A stretch of DNA of 64,000 bases, from assembly GCF_002556545.1 (NCBI RefSeq), contig NZ_CP022685.1, forward strand, positions 5,124,001 to 5,188,000, read 5' to 3'. Source of the DNA: Streptomyces formicae (GTDB lineage: Bacteria; Actinomycetota; Actinomycetes; Streptomycetales; Streptomycetaceae). The notes beneath the pieces were generated by a model. That model worked only from the letters and a program-made list of their open reading frames with translations, did no database searches and was not told where the DNA came from. This document shows, piece after piece, positions 7,827-16,811 of the stretch (position 1 is the first letter of the stretch; the number at the start of each line of letters is the position of its first letter). The position numbers and the translations under genes were made by a program.

Positions 7827-10229
7827 ATGGCGGGGCTTTCTACCCCTCATCAGATCGACCATCCCTCAACCTTCGCAGCCGCAGTACTGACCGACGACAA
7901 CCGCCTCATCGTGATGGTCATCGCGGCCGTCGCGCTCGCGGCGCTCGTGGTCGCCGGTGTCCTGGTGCGCCAGGTGCTCGCGGCCGGCGAGGGCACCGAC
8001 AGCATGAAGAAGATCGCGGCAGCGGTCCAGGAAGGCGCCAATGCCTATCTGGGACGGCAGTTGCGCACTCTCGGCGTATTCGCCGTCGTGGTGTTCTTCC
8101 TGCTCATGCTGCTGCCCGCGGACGACTGGAATCAGCGCGCCGGACGATCGATCTTCTTCTTGATCGGTGCGGCGTTCTCGGCGACCACCGGCTATATCGG
8201 TATGTGGCTCGCCGTGCGCAGCAATGTGCGCGTGGCGGCCGCCGCCCGAGAGGCCACTCCGGCGGAGGGTGAGCCCGAAAAGGATCTCACCGCCGTTTCG
8301 CACAAGGCCATGAAGATCGCTTTCCGCACGGGCGGCGTCGTCGGCATGTTCACGGTGGGGCTCGGTCTTCTGGGCGCCTCCTGTGTGGTGCTCGTCTACG
8401 CGGCCGACGCGCCGAAGGTGCTGGAAGGTTTCGGCCTGGGTGCCGCGCTGATCGCGATGTTCATGCGCGTCGGCGGCGGCATCTTCACCAAGGCCGCCGA
8501 CGTCGGCGCCGACCTGGTCGGCAAGGTCGAGCAGGGCATTCCGGAGGACGATCCGCGCAATGCCGCGACCATCGCCGACAACGTGGGCGACAACGTCGGC
8601 GACTGTGCCGGTATGGCCGCCGACCTCTTCGAGTCGTACGCCGTGACGCTGGTCGCCGCGCTGATCCTCGGCAAGGTGGCGTTCGGCGACTCCGGGCTCG
8701 CCTTCCCGCTGATCGTCCCGGCCATCGGCGTCATCACCGCGATGATCGGCATCTTCGCGGTGGCGCCGAGGCGCTCCGACCGCAGTGGCATGAGCGCCAT
8801 CAACCGCGGCTTCTTCATCTCCGCGGTCATCTCGCTGGCGCTCGTGGCCGCGGCCGTCTTCGTCTACCTCCCGTCCTCGTACGCGGACCTGGACGGCGTC
8901 ACGGACGCGGCGATCAAGGGCCACGACGGCGATCCGCGGATCCTCGCGGTCGTCGCCGTCGCCATCGGCATCGTGATGGCCGCGCTGATCCAGCAGCTCA
9001 CCGGCTACTTCACCGAGACCACCCGGCGTCCCGTGAAGGACATCGGCAAGACCTCGCTGACAGGACCTGCCACCGTCGTCCTGGCCGGGATCTCGATCGG
9101 TCTCGAGTCGGCCGTCTACACCGCGCTGTTGATCGGGCTCGGCGTGTACGGGGCGTTCCTGCTCGGCGGTACGTCGATCATGCTCGCCCTGTTCGCGGTG
9201 GCGCTCGCCGGTACCGGCCTGCTCACCACGGTCGGTGTCATCGTCGCGATGGACACTTTCGGCCCCGTTTCGGACAACGCCCAGGGCATCGCCGAGATGT
9301 CCGGCGACGTCACGGGATCGGGCGCGCAGGTGCTCACCGACCTGGACGCGGTCGGCAACACCACCAAGGCCATCACCAAGGGCATCGCCATCGCCACCGC
9401 GGTCCTCGCGGCCTCGGCGCTCTTCGGGTCGTACCGCGACGCCATCGCGGAAGCGGCCAAGGACGTCGGCGAGAAGCTGGGCGACGGCGCGCCGATGAAT
9501 CTCGTGATGGACATCTCACAGCCCAACAACCTGGTGGGCCTGATCCTCGGCGCCGCGGTCGTCTTCCTCTTCTCGGGGCTCGCGATCAACGCGGTGTCGC
9601 GGTCGGCCGGTGCCGTGGTCTACGAGGTGCGGCGGCAGTTCCGCGAGCACCCCGGGATCATGGACTACTCCGAGGAACCGGAGTACGGGCGCGTCGTCGA
9701 CATCTGCACCAAGGACGCGCTGCGCGAGCTGGCCACCCCGGGGCTGCTCGCCGTGCTCACGCCGATCGCGGTCGGCTTCTCGCTCGGCGTCGGCGCGCTC
9801 GGCTCCTTCCTCGCGGGCGCGATCGGCACCGGCACCCTGATGGCGGTCTTCCTCGCCAACTCGGGCGGCGCCTGGGACAACGCGAAGAAGCTCGTCGAGG
9901 ACGGGCACCACGGCGGCAAGGGCAGCGAGGCCCATGCCGCGGTCGTCATCGGCGACACCGTGGGCGACCCGTTCAAGGACACCGCGGGCCCCGCGATCAA
10001 CCCCCTGCTGAAGGTGATGAACCTCGTGGCGCTGCTGATCGCGCCCGCGGTCGTCAAGTTCAGCTACGGGGACGACGCCAGCGTCGGGATGCGGGTGCTG
10101 ATCGCGGTGCTCTCCATCGCGGTCATCATCGGGGCGGTCTACCTCTCCAAGCGGCGGGGCATCGCCGTCGGGGACGAGGGCAACTCGGAAACGGTGGCCA
10201 AGCCGGCCGATCCGGCCGTGGTGTCGTAA
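7827..10229 (+). CDS. hppA: K+-independent membrane H+-translocating pyrophosphatase
   Basis: This 800-residue protein with about 16 membrane helices couples hydrolysis of cytoplasmic PPi to proton export. The PPi/Mg site is seen in EDDPRNAATIADNVGDNVGD near residues 250-270, a second Asp/Lys cluster is in GDTVGDPFKDTAGPAINPLL, and the family motif SGGAWDNAKK is at about 690. The segment GNTTKAITKG carries Lys where K+-dependent enzymes have Ala (GNTTAA), which marks the K+-independent subclass. AAGGAGG lies four bases before the ATG. The gene is single, with a terminator before it and a strong hairpin after it. Confidence 0.96.
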   Translation: MAGLSTPHQIDHPSTFAAAVLTDDNRLIVMVIAAVALAALVVAGVLVRQVLAAGEGTDSMKKIAAAVQEGANAYLGRQLRTLGVFAVVVFFLLMLLPADDWNQRAGRSIFFLIGAAFSATTGYIGMWLAVRSNVRVAAAAREATPAEGEPEKDLTAVSHKAMKIAFRTGGVVGMFTVGLGLLGASCVVLVYAADAPKVLEGFGLGAALIAMFMRVGGGIFTKAADVGADLVGKVEQGIPEDDPRNAATIADNVGDNVGDCAGMAADLFESYAVTLVAALILGKVAFGDSGLAFPLIVPAIGVITAMIGIFAVAPRRSDRSGMSAINRGFFISAVISLALVAAAVFVYLPSSYADLDGVTDAAIKGHDGDPRILAVVAVAIGIVMAALIQQLTGYFTETTRRPVKDIGKTSLTGPATVVLAGISIGLESAVYTALLIGLGVYGAFLLGGTSIMLALFAVALAGTGLLTTVGVIVAMDTFGPVSDNAQGIAEMSGDVTGSGAQVLTDLDAVGNTTKAITKGIAIATAVLAASALFGSYRDAIAEAAKDVGEKLGDGAPMNLVMDISQPNNLVGLILGAAVVFLFSGLAINAVSRSAGAVVYEVRRQFREHPGIMDYSEEPEYGRVVDICTKDALRELATPGLLAVLTPIAVGFSLGVGALGSFLAGAIGTGTLMAVFLANSGGAWDNAKKLVEDGHHGGKGSEAHAAVVIGDTVGDPFKDTAGPAINPLLKVMNLVALLIAPAVVKFSYGDDASVGMRVLIAVLSIAVIIGAVYLSKRRGIAVGDEGNSETVAKPADPAVVS

Positions 10230-10273
10230 CTCCGGGTCGGGCTCTGCCCAACGGGTCGGGCTCCGCTCAACAC

Positions 10274-10311
10274 GCGGGCGGACGGCGCTTTTTGATGCGC
10301 CGTCCGCCCGC
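10274..10311 (+). terminator. Perfect 15-bp hairpin after the pyrophosphatase gene
   Basis: GCGGGCGGACGGCGC at 10274-10288 pairs perfectly with 10297-10311 around an eight-base T-rich loop. There is no T tract after it, as is common for Streptomyces terminators. Confidence 0.75.
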
Positions 10312-10474
10312 CGGTGTGCCGGGGAGGCTCCGTGAGCCTTCTCTCGCGCTCCCTGCTCCTCCGTCGCTTGGTGCAAATGGCTTCAATAGCGGTTGTATGG
10401 GACCCCCGACATGCGGTTGTCGCCCAGTTGGCGTGTAAGTTCCGGGGCCGAGAGCCATGGAAGGGACCAATCCG

Positions 10475-11041
10475 GTGAACAAGAAGCTTGCAGCCGCACT
10501 GTCCGGCGGTGCGGTACTGGTACTCGCGTTGTCCGGGTGCAGCGACGACGGTGACAAGAAGCTGGACGACTGGGCCAAGAAGGTCTGTGACTCCGTACAG
10601 CCGCAGTCGAAGAAGATCGCGGACGCCAACGCCGCGATCCAGAAGGAGACCTCGGACAACAGCGCGCCTGCCGACGTCCAGAAGACGGACTCCAAGGCGT
10701 TCCAGGACATGTCCGACGCCTACAAGGCGATGGGCGCCTCCGTGAAGGGCGCGGGCGCGCCGCCGGTCGACGGCGGGCAGAAGAAGACGGACGACGCCGT
10801 CAAGGAGCTCAACGCCATCTCCAAGTCGTACGAAGGCCTCAAGAAGCAGGTCGACGACCTCGACACCAAGGACCAGGCGGACTTCGCGGACGGCCTCAAG
10901 AACATCGCGGGCGAGCTGGACAAGCTCAGCAAGAGCGGCAACGAGGCGCTGGAGAAGCTGCAGGAGGGGGAGGTCGGCAAGGCGATGGGCAAGCAGGACA
11001 GCTGCAAGAGCGCGTCCGCTGCGCCGTCGGCCAAGAGCTGA
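10475..11041 (+). CDS. Small lipoprotein, helical, Lys/Asp-rich
   Basis: This is a predicted 188-residue exported lipoprotein of unknown function. The signal peptide MNKKLAAALSGGAVLVLALSGC ends in a clear lipobox (LSGC), with the lipidated Cys at about residue 22. The mature part is hydrophilic and alternates Lys and Asp (DDGDKKLDDWAKKVCD), which suggests a helical bundle on the outer face of the membrane. GTG at 10475 is preferred because GGAAGGG lies nine bases upstream; an in-frame ATG at 10457 would add six residues. It occupies the position of the SCO3546 small secreted protein. Confidence 0.82.
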   Translation: MNKKLAAALSGGAVLVLALSGCSDDGDKKLDDWAKKVCDSVQPQSKKIADANAAIQKETSDNSAPADVQKTDSKAFQDMSDAYKAMGASVKGAGAPPVDGGQKKTDDAVKELNAISKSYEGLKKQVDDLDTKDQADFADGLKNIAGELDKLSKSGNEALEKLQEGEVGKAMGKQDSCKSASAAPSAKS

Positions 11042-11142
11042 TCCCCTTATTGACGTGGCCTCGGCGCCGGGGGGTACTGACCCTCCGCGTCGGGGCCGTG
11101 TCGTCTCTGCGGCTGGCCTGCACCGGGGGCCGTGCCCACCCT

Positions 11143-11190
11143 TCCCCAAGCTCTCGGCTTCGCTCGAGCAGGGGAGACCCCACTCCCCTT
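11143..11190. repeat. Streptomyces interspersed palindromic repeat (GCTCTCGGCTTCGCTCGAGC type)
   Basis: An imperfect palindrome runs from CCCCAAGCTCTCGGC to GCTCGAGCAGGGG and is followed by GACCCCACTCCCC. A near-identical sequence is scattered through many Streptomyces genomes between genes. Here it sits in the 181-base gap before the methyltransferase gene. Confidence 0.7.
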
Positions 11191-11222
11191 GCGGAACGCC
11201 TGCCCACGGCTGTGGCGCCACA

Positions 11223-12746
11223 ATGGAGGGCGTGAGTATCGCCAGCCTCCCCCTGCCTTCGTCCGACCGTGCCGATGTGGCCGCCGCCCTGCGTGGTGCG
11301 CTGATCGGTGCCGACTTCACCGCCGACGGGCTGCTCGAACTGCTCGGGGCGCCCGCGTACGCCGCGCTCGCGCGCAGCGAGACCGTGCCCGCGCTGCGGG
11401 CCACCCGTGGAGACGGGGCGCTCTCGGCGCTCGTGCGTCTCTTCCTGTTGCAGGAAACCGTGCCCCACGCGCGCGTGGCCGACGTTCTGCCCGTCGACGC
11501 CCTCCTGGAGAGCGGGTGGCTGGTCGAGGACGGTGAGTCGCTGCGGGCCACCGTGGACGTGCGGCCGTACGGCGGGCCGAGCGGTGAGGACTGGTTCATC
11601 GCCTCCGACCTCGGCTGTGCGGTCGGCGGCGCCGGCGGCATCGGGAGCCGCGACGAAGGCGTCGTCCTCGGTGTCGGCGGCGCGTCCACGACGCTCGCCG
11701 GGATCACCGTGCGGGCGCCCTTCGCGAGCGCCCTCGACCTCGGTACCGGTTCCGGCATCCAGGCGCTGCACGCCGCACAGCACGCCACGCGCGTGACCGC
11801 GACCGACCTCAACCCCCGCGCGCTGCACTTCACCCGGCTCACGCTCGCGCTGTCCGGGGCCCCGCAGGCGGACCTCCGGGAGGGCTCGCTCTTCGAACCG
11901 GTGGGCGACGAAACGTACGACCTGATCGTGTCGAACCCGCCCTTCGTGATCTCGCCGGGGGCGCGGCTCACCTATCGCGACGGCGGGATGGGCGGGGACG
12001 ATCTGTGCCGCTCGCTCGTTCAGGAGGCGGGAGAGCGACTGAACGAAGGGGGATACGCGCAGTTCCTCGCCAACTGGCAGCACGTGGAGGGCGAAGAGTG
12101 GCAGGACCGGCTCCGGTCCTGGGTGCCGCGCGGCTGCGACGCCTGGATCGTGCAGCGCGAAGTGCAGGACATCACGCAGTACGCCGAGCTGTGGCTGCGC
12201 GACGCGGGGGACCACCGCACGGATCCCGCGGAGTACGCGGCGCGGTACGAGGCGTGGCTCGACGAGTTCGACGCGCGGGGCACGCGTGCGATCGGGTTCG
12301 GCTGGATCACGCTCAGGAAGACCGGGGCGGCCGATCCCTCCATCACGGTGGAGGAGTGGCCGCACCCCGTCGAGCAGCCGCTCGGCGAGGCGGTCCGGGA
12401 GTTCTTCGACCGGCAGGAGTACCTGCGCACGCACGACGACGCCGCCCTGCTCGCGGCGCACTTCAAGCTGGCCGACGAGGTCGTGCAGGAGCAGGTCGGG
12501 CTGCCGGGCGCCGAGGACCCGGAGCACGTCGTGCTGCGCCAGCACCGCGGGATGCGGCGGGCCACCAAGGTGGACACCGTGGGCGCCGGGTTCGCCGGGG
12601 TGTGCGACGGCTCGCTGAGCGCTGGACGGATCCTGGACGCCATCGCACAACTGGTCGGCGAGGACCCGGTGTTGCTGCGCGACCGCACTCCCGCGCAGAT
12701 CAGGCTCCTGGTGGGGCAGGGGTTCCTGCTGCCCGTGGGGGAGTAG
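11223..12746 (+). CDS. Class I SAM-dependent methyltransferase (N5-glutamine / HemK-like fold)
   Basis: The protein has 507 residues. The N-terminal third (1-150) is helical and has no recognised motif. The catalytic core begins with motif I, ALDLGTGSGIQALHAA, near residue 175, and has the acidic motif II VTATDLNPRA and motif IV DLIVSNPPFVI, the NPPF signature of methyltransferases that act on planar nitrogen. The substrate is unknown; protein Gln, rRNA or DNA bases are all possible for this motif. ATG at 11223 lacks a clear ribosome site. GTG at 11232 is an alternative, but GGAGGG is only one base from it. The position matches SCO3545. Confidence 0.85.
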   Translation: MEGVSIASLPLPSSDRADVAAALRGALIGADFTADGLLELLGAPAYAALARSETVPALRATRGDGALSALVRLFLLQETVPHARVADVLPVDALLESGWLVEDGESLRATVDVRPYGGPSGEDWFIASDLGCAVGGAGGIGSRDEGVVLGVGGASTTLAGITVRAPFASALDLGTGSGIQALHAAQHATRVTATDLNPRALHFTRLTLALSGAPQADLREGSLFEPVGDETYDLIVSNPPFVISPGARLTYRDGGMGGDDLCRSLVQEAGERLNEGGYAQFLANWQHVEGEEWQDRLRSWVPRGCDAWIVQREVQDITQYAELWLRDAGDHRTDPAEYAARYEAWLDEFDARGTRAIGFGWITLRKTGAADPSITVEEWPHPVEQPLGEAVREFFDRQEYLRTHDDAALLAAHFKLADEVVQEQVGLPGAEDPEHVVLRQHRGMRRATKVDTVGAGFAGVCDGSLSAGRILDAIAQLVGEDPVLLRDRTPAQIRLLVGQGFLLPVGE

Positions 12747-13042
12747 AGGGGGAGCGGAGAGGGAGCCGAGGGAGCTGGAGGGGGGAACAGAGGGAGAGGG
12801 GAGGGGCGATCCGGGGTCGAGGGCGCCCGGTGTGAACCGGCCAACGTCCTTGCCGTATCGGCGCCTTCGGCCCGATCCGGCCACCGGGTGGTGCTCCTCC
12901 CCACGGGCGGGTTCCTCGTTCCTGAGGGACGACCGTCGTGGGCCGCCCTGCGTTCACCCGGATTTCGCGCTCCCGATTCCCGTGCGTGTCAGCCTCCAGG
13001 CCGGGAAACCGGTACGGAAATCCGGTACGGGGAGGCAAGGAC
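12747..13042. other. Intergenic gap with G/A-rich run
   Basis: The first 75 bases are a purine-rich run of GGGAG and GGGGAG units. No gene, terminator or clear promoter is seen. The only signal is GGGGAGG just before the next start. Confidence 0.5.
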
Positions 13043-13240
13043 ATGGAGAGCGCACCAGCGATCTTCGCGGGGACGGTGTTCGCGCTGTTCGGCGCGGCCC
13101 TGCTGCTGTGGACGGGAGTTCGCGTCGCGCACCGGTCGCCGGTCGCCGAGGGTGTGAACCCTGTCGCGTCGGCGACCCTCGCCGCCGTCGCGGGAGCGGG
13201 CGCCCTGGCACTCGCCGCGTGGTGCTTCACGCGGCTGTGA
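13043..13240 (+). CDS. Small two-helix membrane protein
   Basis: The predicted protein has 65 residues and two hydrophobic segments (IFAGTVFALFGAALLLWTG and ASATLAAVAGAGALALAAW) joined by a short basic loop. There is no recognised family. The start is supported by GGGGAGG eight to ten bases upstream of ATG 13043, and the two clean membrane segments argue against chance. It sits alone between the methyltransferase and topA genes. Confidence 0.6.
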   Translation: MESAPAIFAGTVFALFGAALLLWTGVRVAHRSPVAEGVNPVASATLAAVAGAGALALAAWCFTRL

Positions 13241-13816
13241 GGTCGGCGCGGACCGCGGTGCGGAACGCGGCGCGCGGGCCGCGGGGCTGAACGACGGCAC
13301 GACCGGCGCGTGGCCGGTACACGACCGGCGCGCGGGAGGCGCACGACGGTTGCGGACCGGCGAGTTTCACCACACCACCGCACCCCTCTCTTAGCGGCTC
13401 GCTCGCAGACCGCCGGACCTTTGGATTCCGGCACAGCCGGACTCCCCTCTTCCGCAGTGCGGAAGGCCCGCCGACCAGCGGGCACCCCGGTCAGGCCGGG
13501 CCGCGCAGGCGGCGCGACAACGGCGCGACAAGGGGGCGAGCGCGACGCGGTACGGGCGAGGCGCGGGCACGACAGGCCCCCGGCCCGTTCCCCGCGCCGA
13601 AACAGCAGGTCGACACTCCGGGCGGCAGGAATGGCGGTAGTCGGGTTACCGTTCGAGTGGCCGTTGCGGGCTTTTCCCGTTTGACACGGGGGCGGGATGT
13701 ACCGTCACACTCCGCAGCGTCAGCGCAACGCAAGCCGTGTGAGCGCTGCCACCGCACAGCCACGAGCACTGCCACCGCGCACTGCCACCGAGCGTCGACC
13801 GGAGAGAAGAGCGAAG
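13241..13816. other. 576-base leader region upstream of topA
   Basis: No convincing gene is seen. A TTGACA hexamer at 13681-13686 could be a -35 element for topA, but no good -10 lies at 16-18 bases from it. The last 100 bases are rich in CGCACAGCCAC and CACTGCCACCG repeats. GGAGAG at 13801 is the ribosome site of topA. In Streptomyces topA transcription responds to supercoiling, so regulatory sequence is expected here. Confidence 0.4.
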
Positions 13817-16660
13817 TTGTCCCCGACCAGCGAGACCGCACAGGGCGGCCGCCGACTCGTCATCGTCGAGTCGCCTGCCAAGGCGAAGACGATCAAGAGC
13901 TACCTCGGCCCCGGCTACGTAGTCGAGGCCAGCGTCGGGCACATCCGTGACCTTCCCAACGGCGCCGCGGAGGTGCCCGACAAGTACACCGGCGAGGTGC
14001 GCCGCCTCGGCGTGGACGTCGAGAACGACTTCGAACCGATCTACGTCGTCAACGCCGACAAGAAGTCGCAGGTCAAGAAGCTCAAGGACCTCCTGAAGGA
14101 GTCCGACGAACTCTTCCTCGCCACCGATGAGGACCGCGAGGGCGAAGCCATCGCGTGGCACCTCCTCGAGGTCCTGAAGCCCAAGGTCCCCGTCCACCGG
14201 ATGGTCTTCCACGAGATCACCAAGGACGCGATCCGCGCCGCCGTCGCCAACCCGCGCGAGCTCAACAAGCGCATGGTCGACGCCCAGGAGACCCGCCGCA
14301 TCCTCGACCGCCTGTACGGCTACGAGGTCTCGCCGGTCCTGTGGAAGAAGGTCATGCCGCGCCTGTCGGCGGGCCGTGTGCAGTCGGTGGCGACCCGTCT
14401 CGTCGTCGAGCGTGAGCGCGAGCGCATCGCCTTCCGCTCCGCCGAGTACTGGGACCTGACCGGCACGTTCGGCACGGGCCGCACCGGTGACGCCTCCGAT
14501 CCCGCGCAGCTGGTCGCCCGCCTCACCACGGTCGACGGCAAGCGCGTGGCGCAGGGCCGCGACTTCAACTCGGTGGGGCAGCTCAAGTCCGACACGCTGC
14601 ACCTGGACGAGGCCAACGCCCGCGCCCTCGCCGCCGCGCTCCAGGACACGGACTTCTCCGTACGGTCGGTCGAGTCCAAGCCCTACCGCCGCTCGCCGTA
14701 CGCACCCTTCCGTACGACGACGATGCAGCAGGAGGCCTCGCGCAAGCTCGGCTTCGGCGCGAAGGCGACCATGCAGGTGGCCCAGAAGCTGTACGAGAAC
14801 GGCTTCATCACCTATATGCGTACGGACTCCACGACGCTGTCCGACACGGCGATCAACGCCGCCCGCGCCCAGGTCACGCAGCTCTACGGCAGCGACTACC
14901 TGCCGGACAAGCCGCGGGTGTACGCCGGGAAGGTCAAGAACGCGCAGGAGGCGCACGAGGCGATCCGTCCGTCGGGTGATCGTTTCCGCACGCCCGCCGA
15001 GACCGGTCTGACCGGCGACCAGTTCCGGCTCTACGAGCTGATCTGGAAGCGGACCGTCGCCTCCCAGATGAAGGACGCGACGGGCAACTCCGTCACGGTC
15101 AAGATCGGTGGCCGCGCCGCCGACGGCCGCGACGCCGAGTTCAGCGCGTCCGGCAAGACCATCACCTTCCACGGCTTCCTCAAGGCATACGTAGAGGGCG
15201 CCGACGACCCGAACGCCGAACTGGACGACCGCGAGCGCAGGCTCCCGCAGGTCAACCAGGGCGACGCGCTCACCGCCGACGAGATCTCGGTCGACGGCCA
15301 CGCGACCAAGCCCCCGGCCCGCTACACCGAAGCCTCGCTGATCAAGGAGCTCGAAGAGCGCGAGATCGGCCGCCCCTCGACGTACTCGTCGATCATCGGC
15401 ACGATCCTGGACCGCGGCTACGTCTTCAAGAAGGGCACGGCCCTCGTGCCGTCCTTCCTGTCGTTCGCCGTGGTCAACCTCCTGGAGAAGCACTTCGGGC
15501 GGCTCGTCGACTACGACTTCACCGCCAAGATGGAGGACGACCTCGACCGCATCGCGCGCGGCGAGGCGCAGGCCGTGCCGTGGCTGAAGCGCTTCTACTT
15601 CGGCGAGGGCGACGCCACGGGCGCGGCCTCCGACGCGGGCAACGGCGACGGCGACCACCTCGGTGGCCTCAAGGAGCTCGTCACCGACCTCGGCGCGATC
15701 GACGCCCGGGAGATCTCGTCCTTCCCCGTCGGCGACGGCATCGTGCTCCGCGTGGGCCGCTACGGCCCCTACGTGGAGCGCGGCGAGCGGGACTCCGAGA
15801 ACCACCAGCGCGCCGACGTCCCCGACGACCTGGCGCCGGACGAGCTGACCGTCGAGTACGCGGAGGAGCTGCTCGCCAAGCCGAGCGGTGACTTCGAGCT
15901 CGGCGCCGACCCGACCACGGGCCACCAGATCGTCGCCAAGGACGGCCGGTACGGCCCGTACGTCACCGAGGTGCTCCCCGAGGGCACTCCGAAGACCGGC
16001 AAGAACGCGGTCAAGCCGCGTACGGCGTCGCTCTTCAAGTCCATGTCGCTCGACACGGTCACCCTCGCCGACGCCCTCAAGCTGATGTCCCTGCCGCGCG
16101 TGGTGGGCGCCGATGCCGAGGGCGTGGAGATCACCGCGCAGAACGGCCGGTACGGCCCGTATCTGAAGAAGGGCACCGACTCGCGCTCCCTGGAGAACGA
16201 GGAGCAGCTCTTCGGCATCACGCTTGAAGAGGCCCTGGAGATCTACTCCAAGCCGAAGCAGCGCGGCCGCGCCGCCGCCAAGCCGCCGCTGAAGGAGCTC
16301 GGCCAGGACCCGGTCAGCGGACAGCCGGTCGTCGTCAAGGACGGCCGCTTCGGGGCGTACGTCACCGACGGCGAGACGAACGCGACCCTGCGCGCGGCCG
16401 ACTCCGTCGAGGACATCACTCCGGAGAGGGGCTACGAGCTCCTCGCGGAGAAGCGGGCGAAGGGGCCCGCGAAGAAGACCGCCAAGAAGGCGGCGAAGAA
16501 GGCCCCCGCGAAGAAGACCGCCGCCAAGAAGACGGCAGCCAAGAAAACCGCCGCCAAGAAGACGACGGCCGCGAAGACGACCGCGAAGAAGACGACGACG
16601 AAGAAGGCCGCCACGAAGAAGACGGCAGCCGCGAAGTCTGCTTCGTCCGACGCTGAGTAG
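13817..16660 (+). CDS. topA: DNA topoisomerase I (type IA) with lysine-repeat tail
   Basis: This 947-residue enzyme relaxes negative supercoils. The Toprim domain begins LVIVESPAKAKTIKSYLGPG, with acidic residues in LATDEDREGEAIAWHL; the catalytic Tyr is in NGFITYMRTDST. The C-terminal half has repeated topo_C domains (GRYGPYV and GRFGAYV motifs). There are no zinc fingers. The last 65 residues instead are Lys/Ala repeats of the type AKKTAAKK. In Streptomyces TopA such a tail raises DNA affinity and processivity. The start is TTG at 13817, with GGAGAG ten bases upstream. A perfect terminator hairpin follows. Confidence 0.96.
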   Translation: MSPTSETAQGGRRLVIVESPAKAKTIKSYLGPGYVVEASVGHIRDLPNGAAEVPDKYTGEVRRLGVDVENDFEPIYVVNADKKSQVKKLKDLLKESDELFLATDEDREGEAIAWHLLEVLKPKVPVHRMVFHEITKDAIRAAVANPRELNKRMVDAQETRRILDRLYGYEVSPVLWKKVMPRLSAGRVQSVATRLVVERERERIAFRSAEYWDLTGTFGTGRTGDASDPAQLVARLTTVDGKRVAQGRDFNSVGQLKSDTLHLDEANARALAAALQDTDFSVRSVESKPYRRSPYAPFRTTTMQQEASRKLGFGAKATMQVAQKLYENGFITYMRTDSTTLSDTAINAARAQVTQLYGSDYLPDKPRVYAGKVKNAQEAHEAIRPSGDRFRTPAETGLTGDQFRLYELIWKRTVASQMKDATGNSVTVKIGGRAADGRDAEFSASGKTITFHGFLKAYVEGADDPNAELDDRERRLPQVNQGDALTADEISVDGHATKPPARYTEASLIKELEEREIGRPSTYSSIIGTILDRGYVFKKGTALVPSFLSFAVVNLLEKHFGRLVDYDFTAKMEDDLDRIARGEAQAVPWLKRFYFGEGDATGAASDAGNGDGDHLGGLKELVTDLGAIDAREISSFPVGDGIVLRVGRYGPYVERGERDSENHQRADVPDDLAPDELTVEYAEELLAKPSGDFELGADPTTGHQIVAKDGRYGPYVTEVLPEGTPKTGKNAVKPRTASLFKSMSLDTVTLADALKLMSLPRVVGADAEGVEITAQNGRYGPYLKKGTDSRSLENEEQLFGITLEEALEIYSKPKQRGRAAAKPPLKELGQDPVSGQPVVVKDGRFGAYVTDGETNATLRAADSVEDITPERGYELLAEKRAKGPAKKTAKKAAKKAPAKKTAAKKTAAKKTAAKKTTAAKTTAKKTTTKKAATKKTAAAKSASSDAE

Positions 16661-16744
16661 TACGCGAGGTACGCGCGACGTCGGCTTCGTCCGACGCCGA
16701 GCGGTACGTCGGAAACGCCGGTACGCCGAGTGTGTGAGCCGTAA

Positions 16745-16782
16745 CCCGAAGGGGCGCCCGTTTGTTCGGGCGCCCCTTCGGG
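16745..16782 (+). terminator. Perfect 16-bp terminator hairpin after topA
   Basis: CCCGAAGGGGCGCCCG pairs exactly with 16767-16782 around the loop TTTGTT. It lies 30 bases before the next start codon, so it also bounds the promoter space of the thymidylate kinase gene. Confidence 0.85.
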
Positions 16783-16811
16783 GTGTCACACACTCCGGAT
16801 AGGCTGGACGG

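Noticed and set aside
13310..13684. Open frame of 124 codons upstream of topA
   Set aside because: Arg/Ala/Pro-rich, no ribosome site, no domain; composition is that of random high-G+C DNA.
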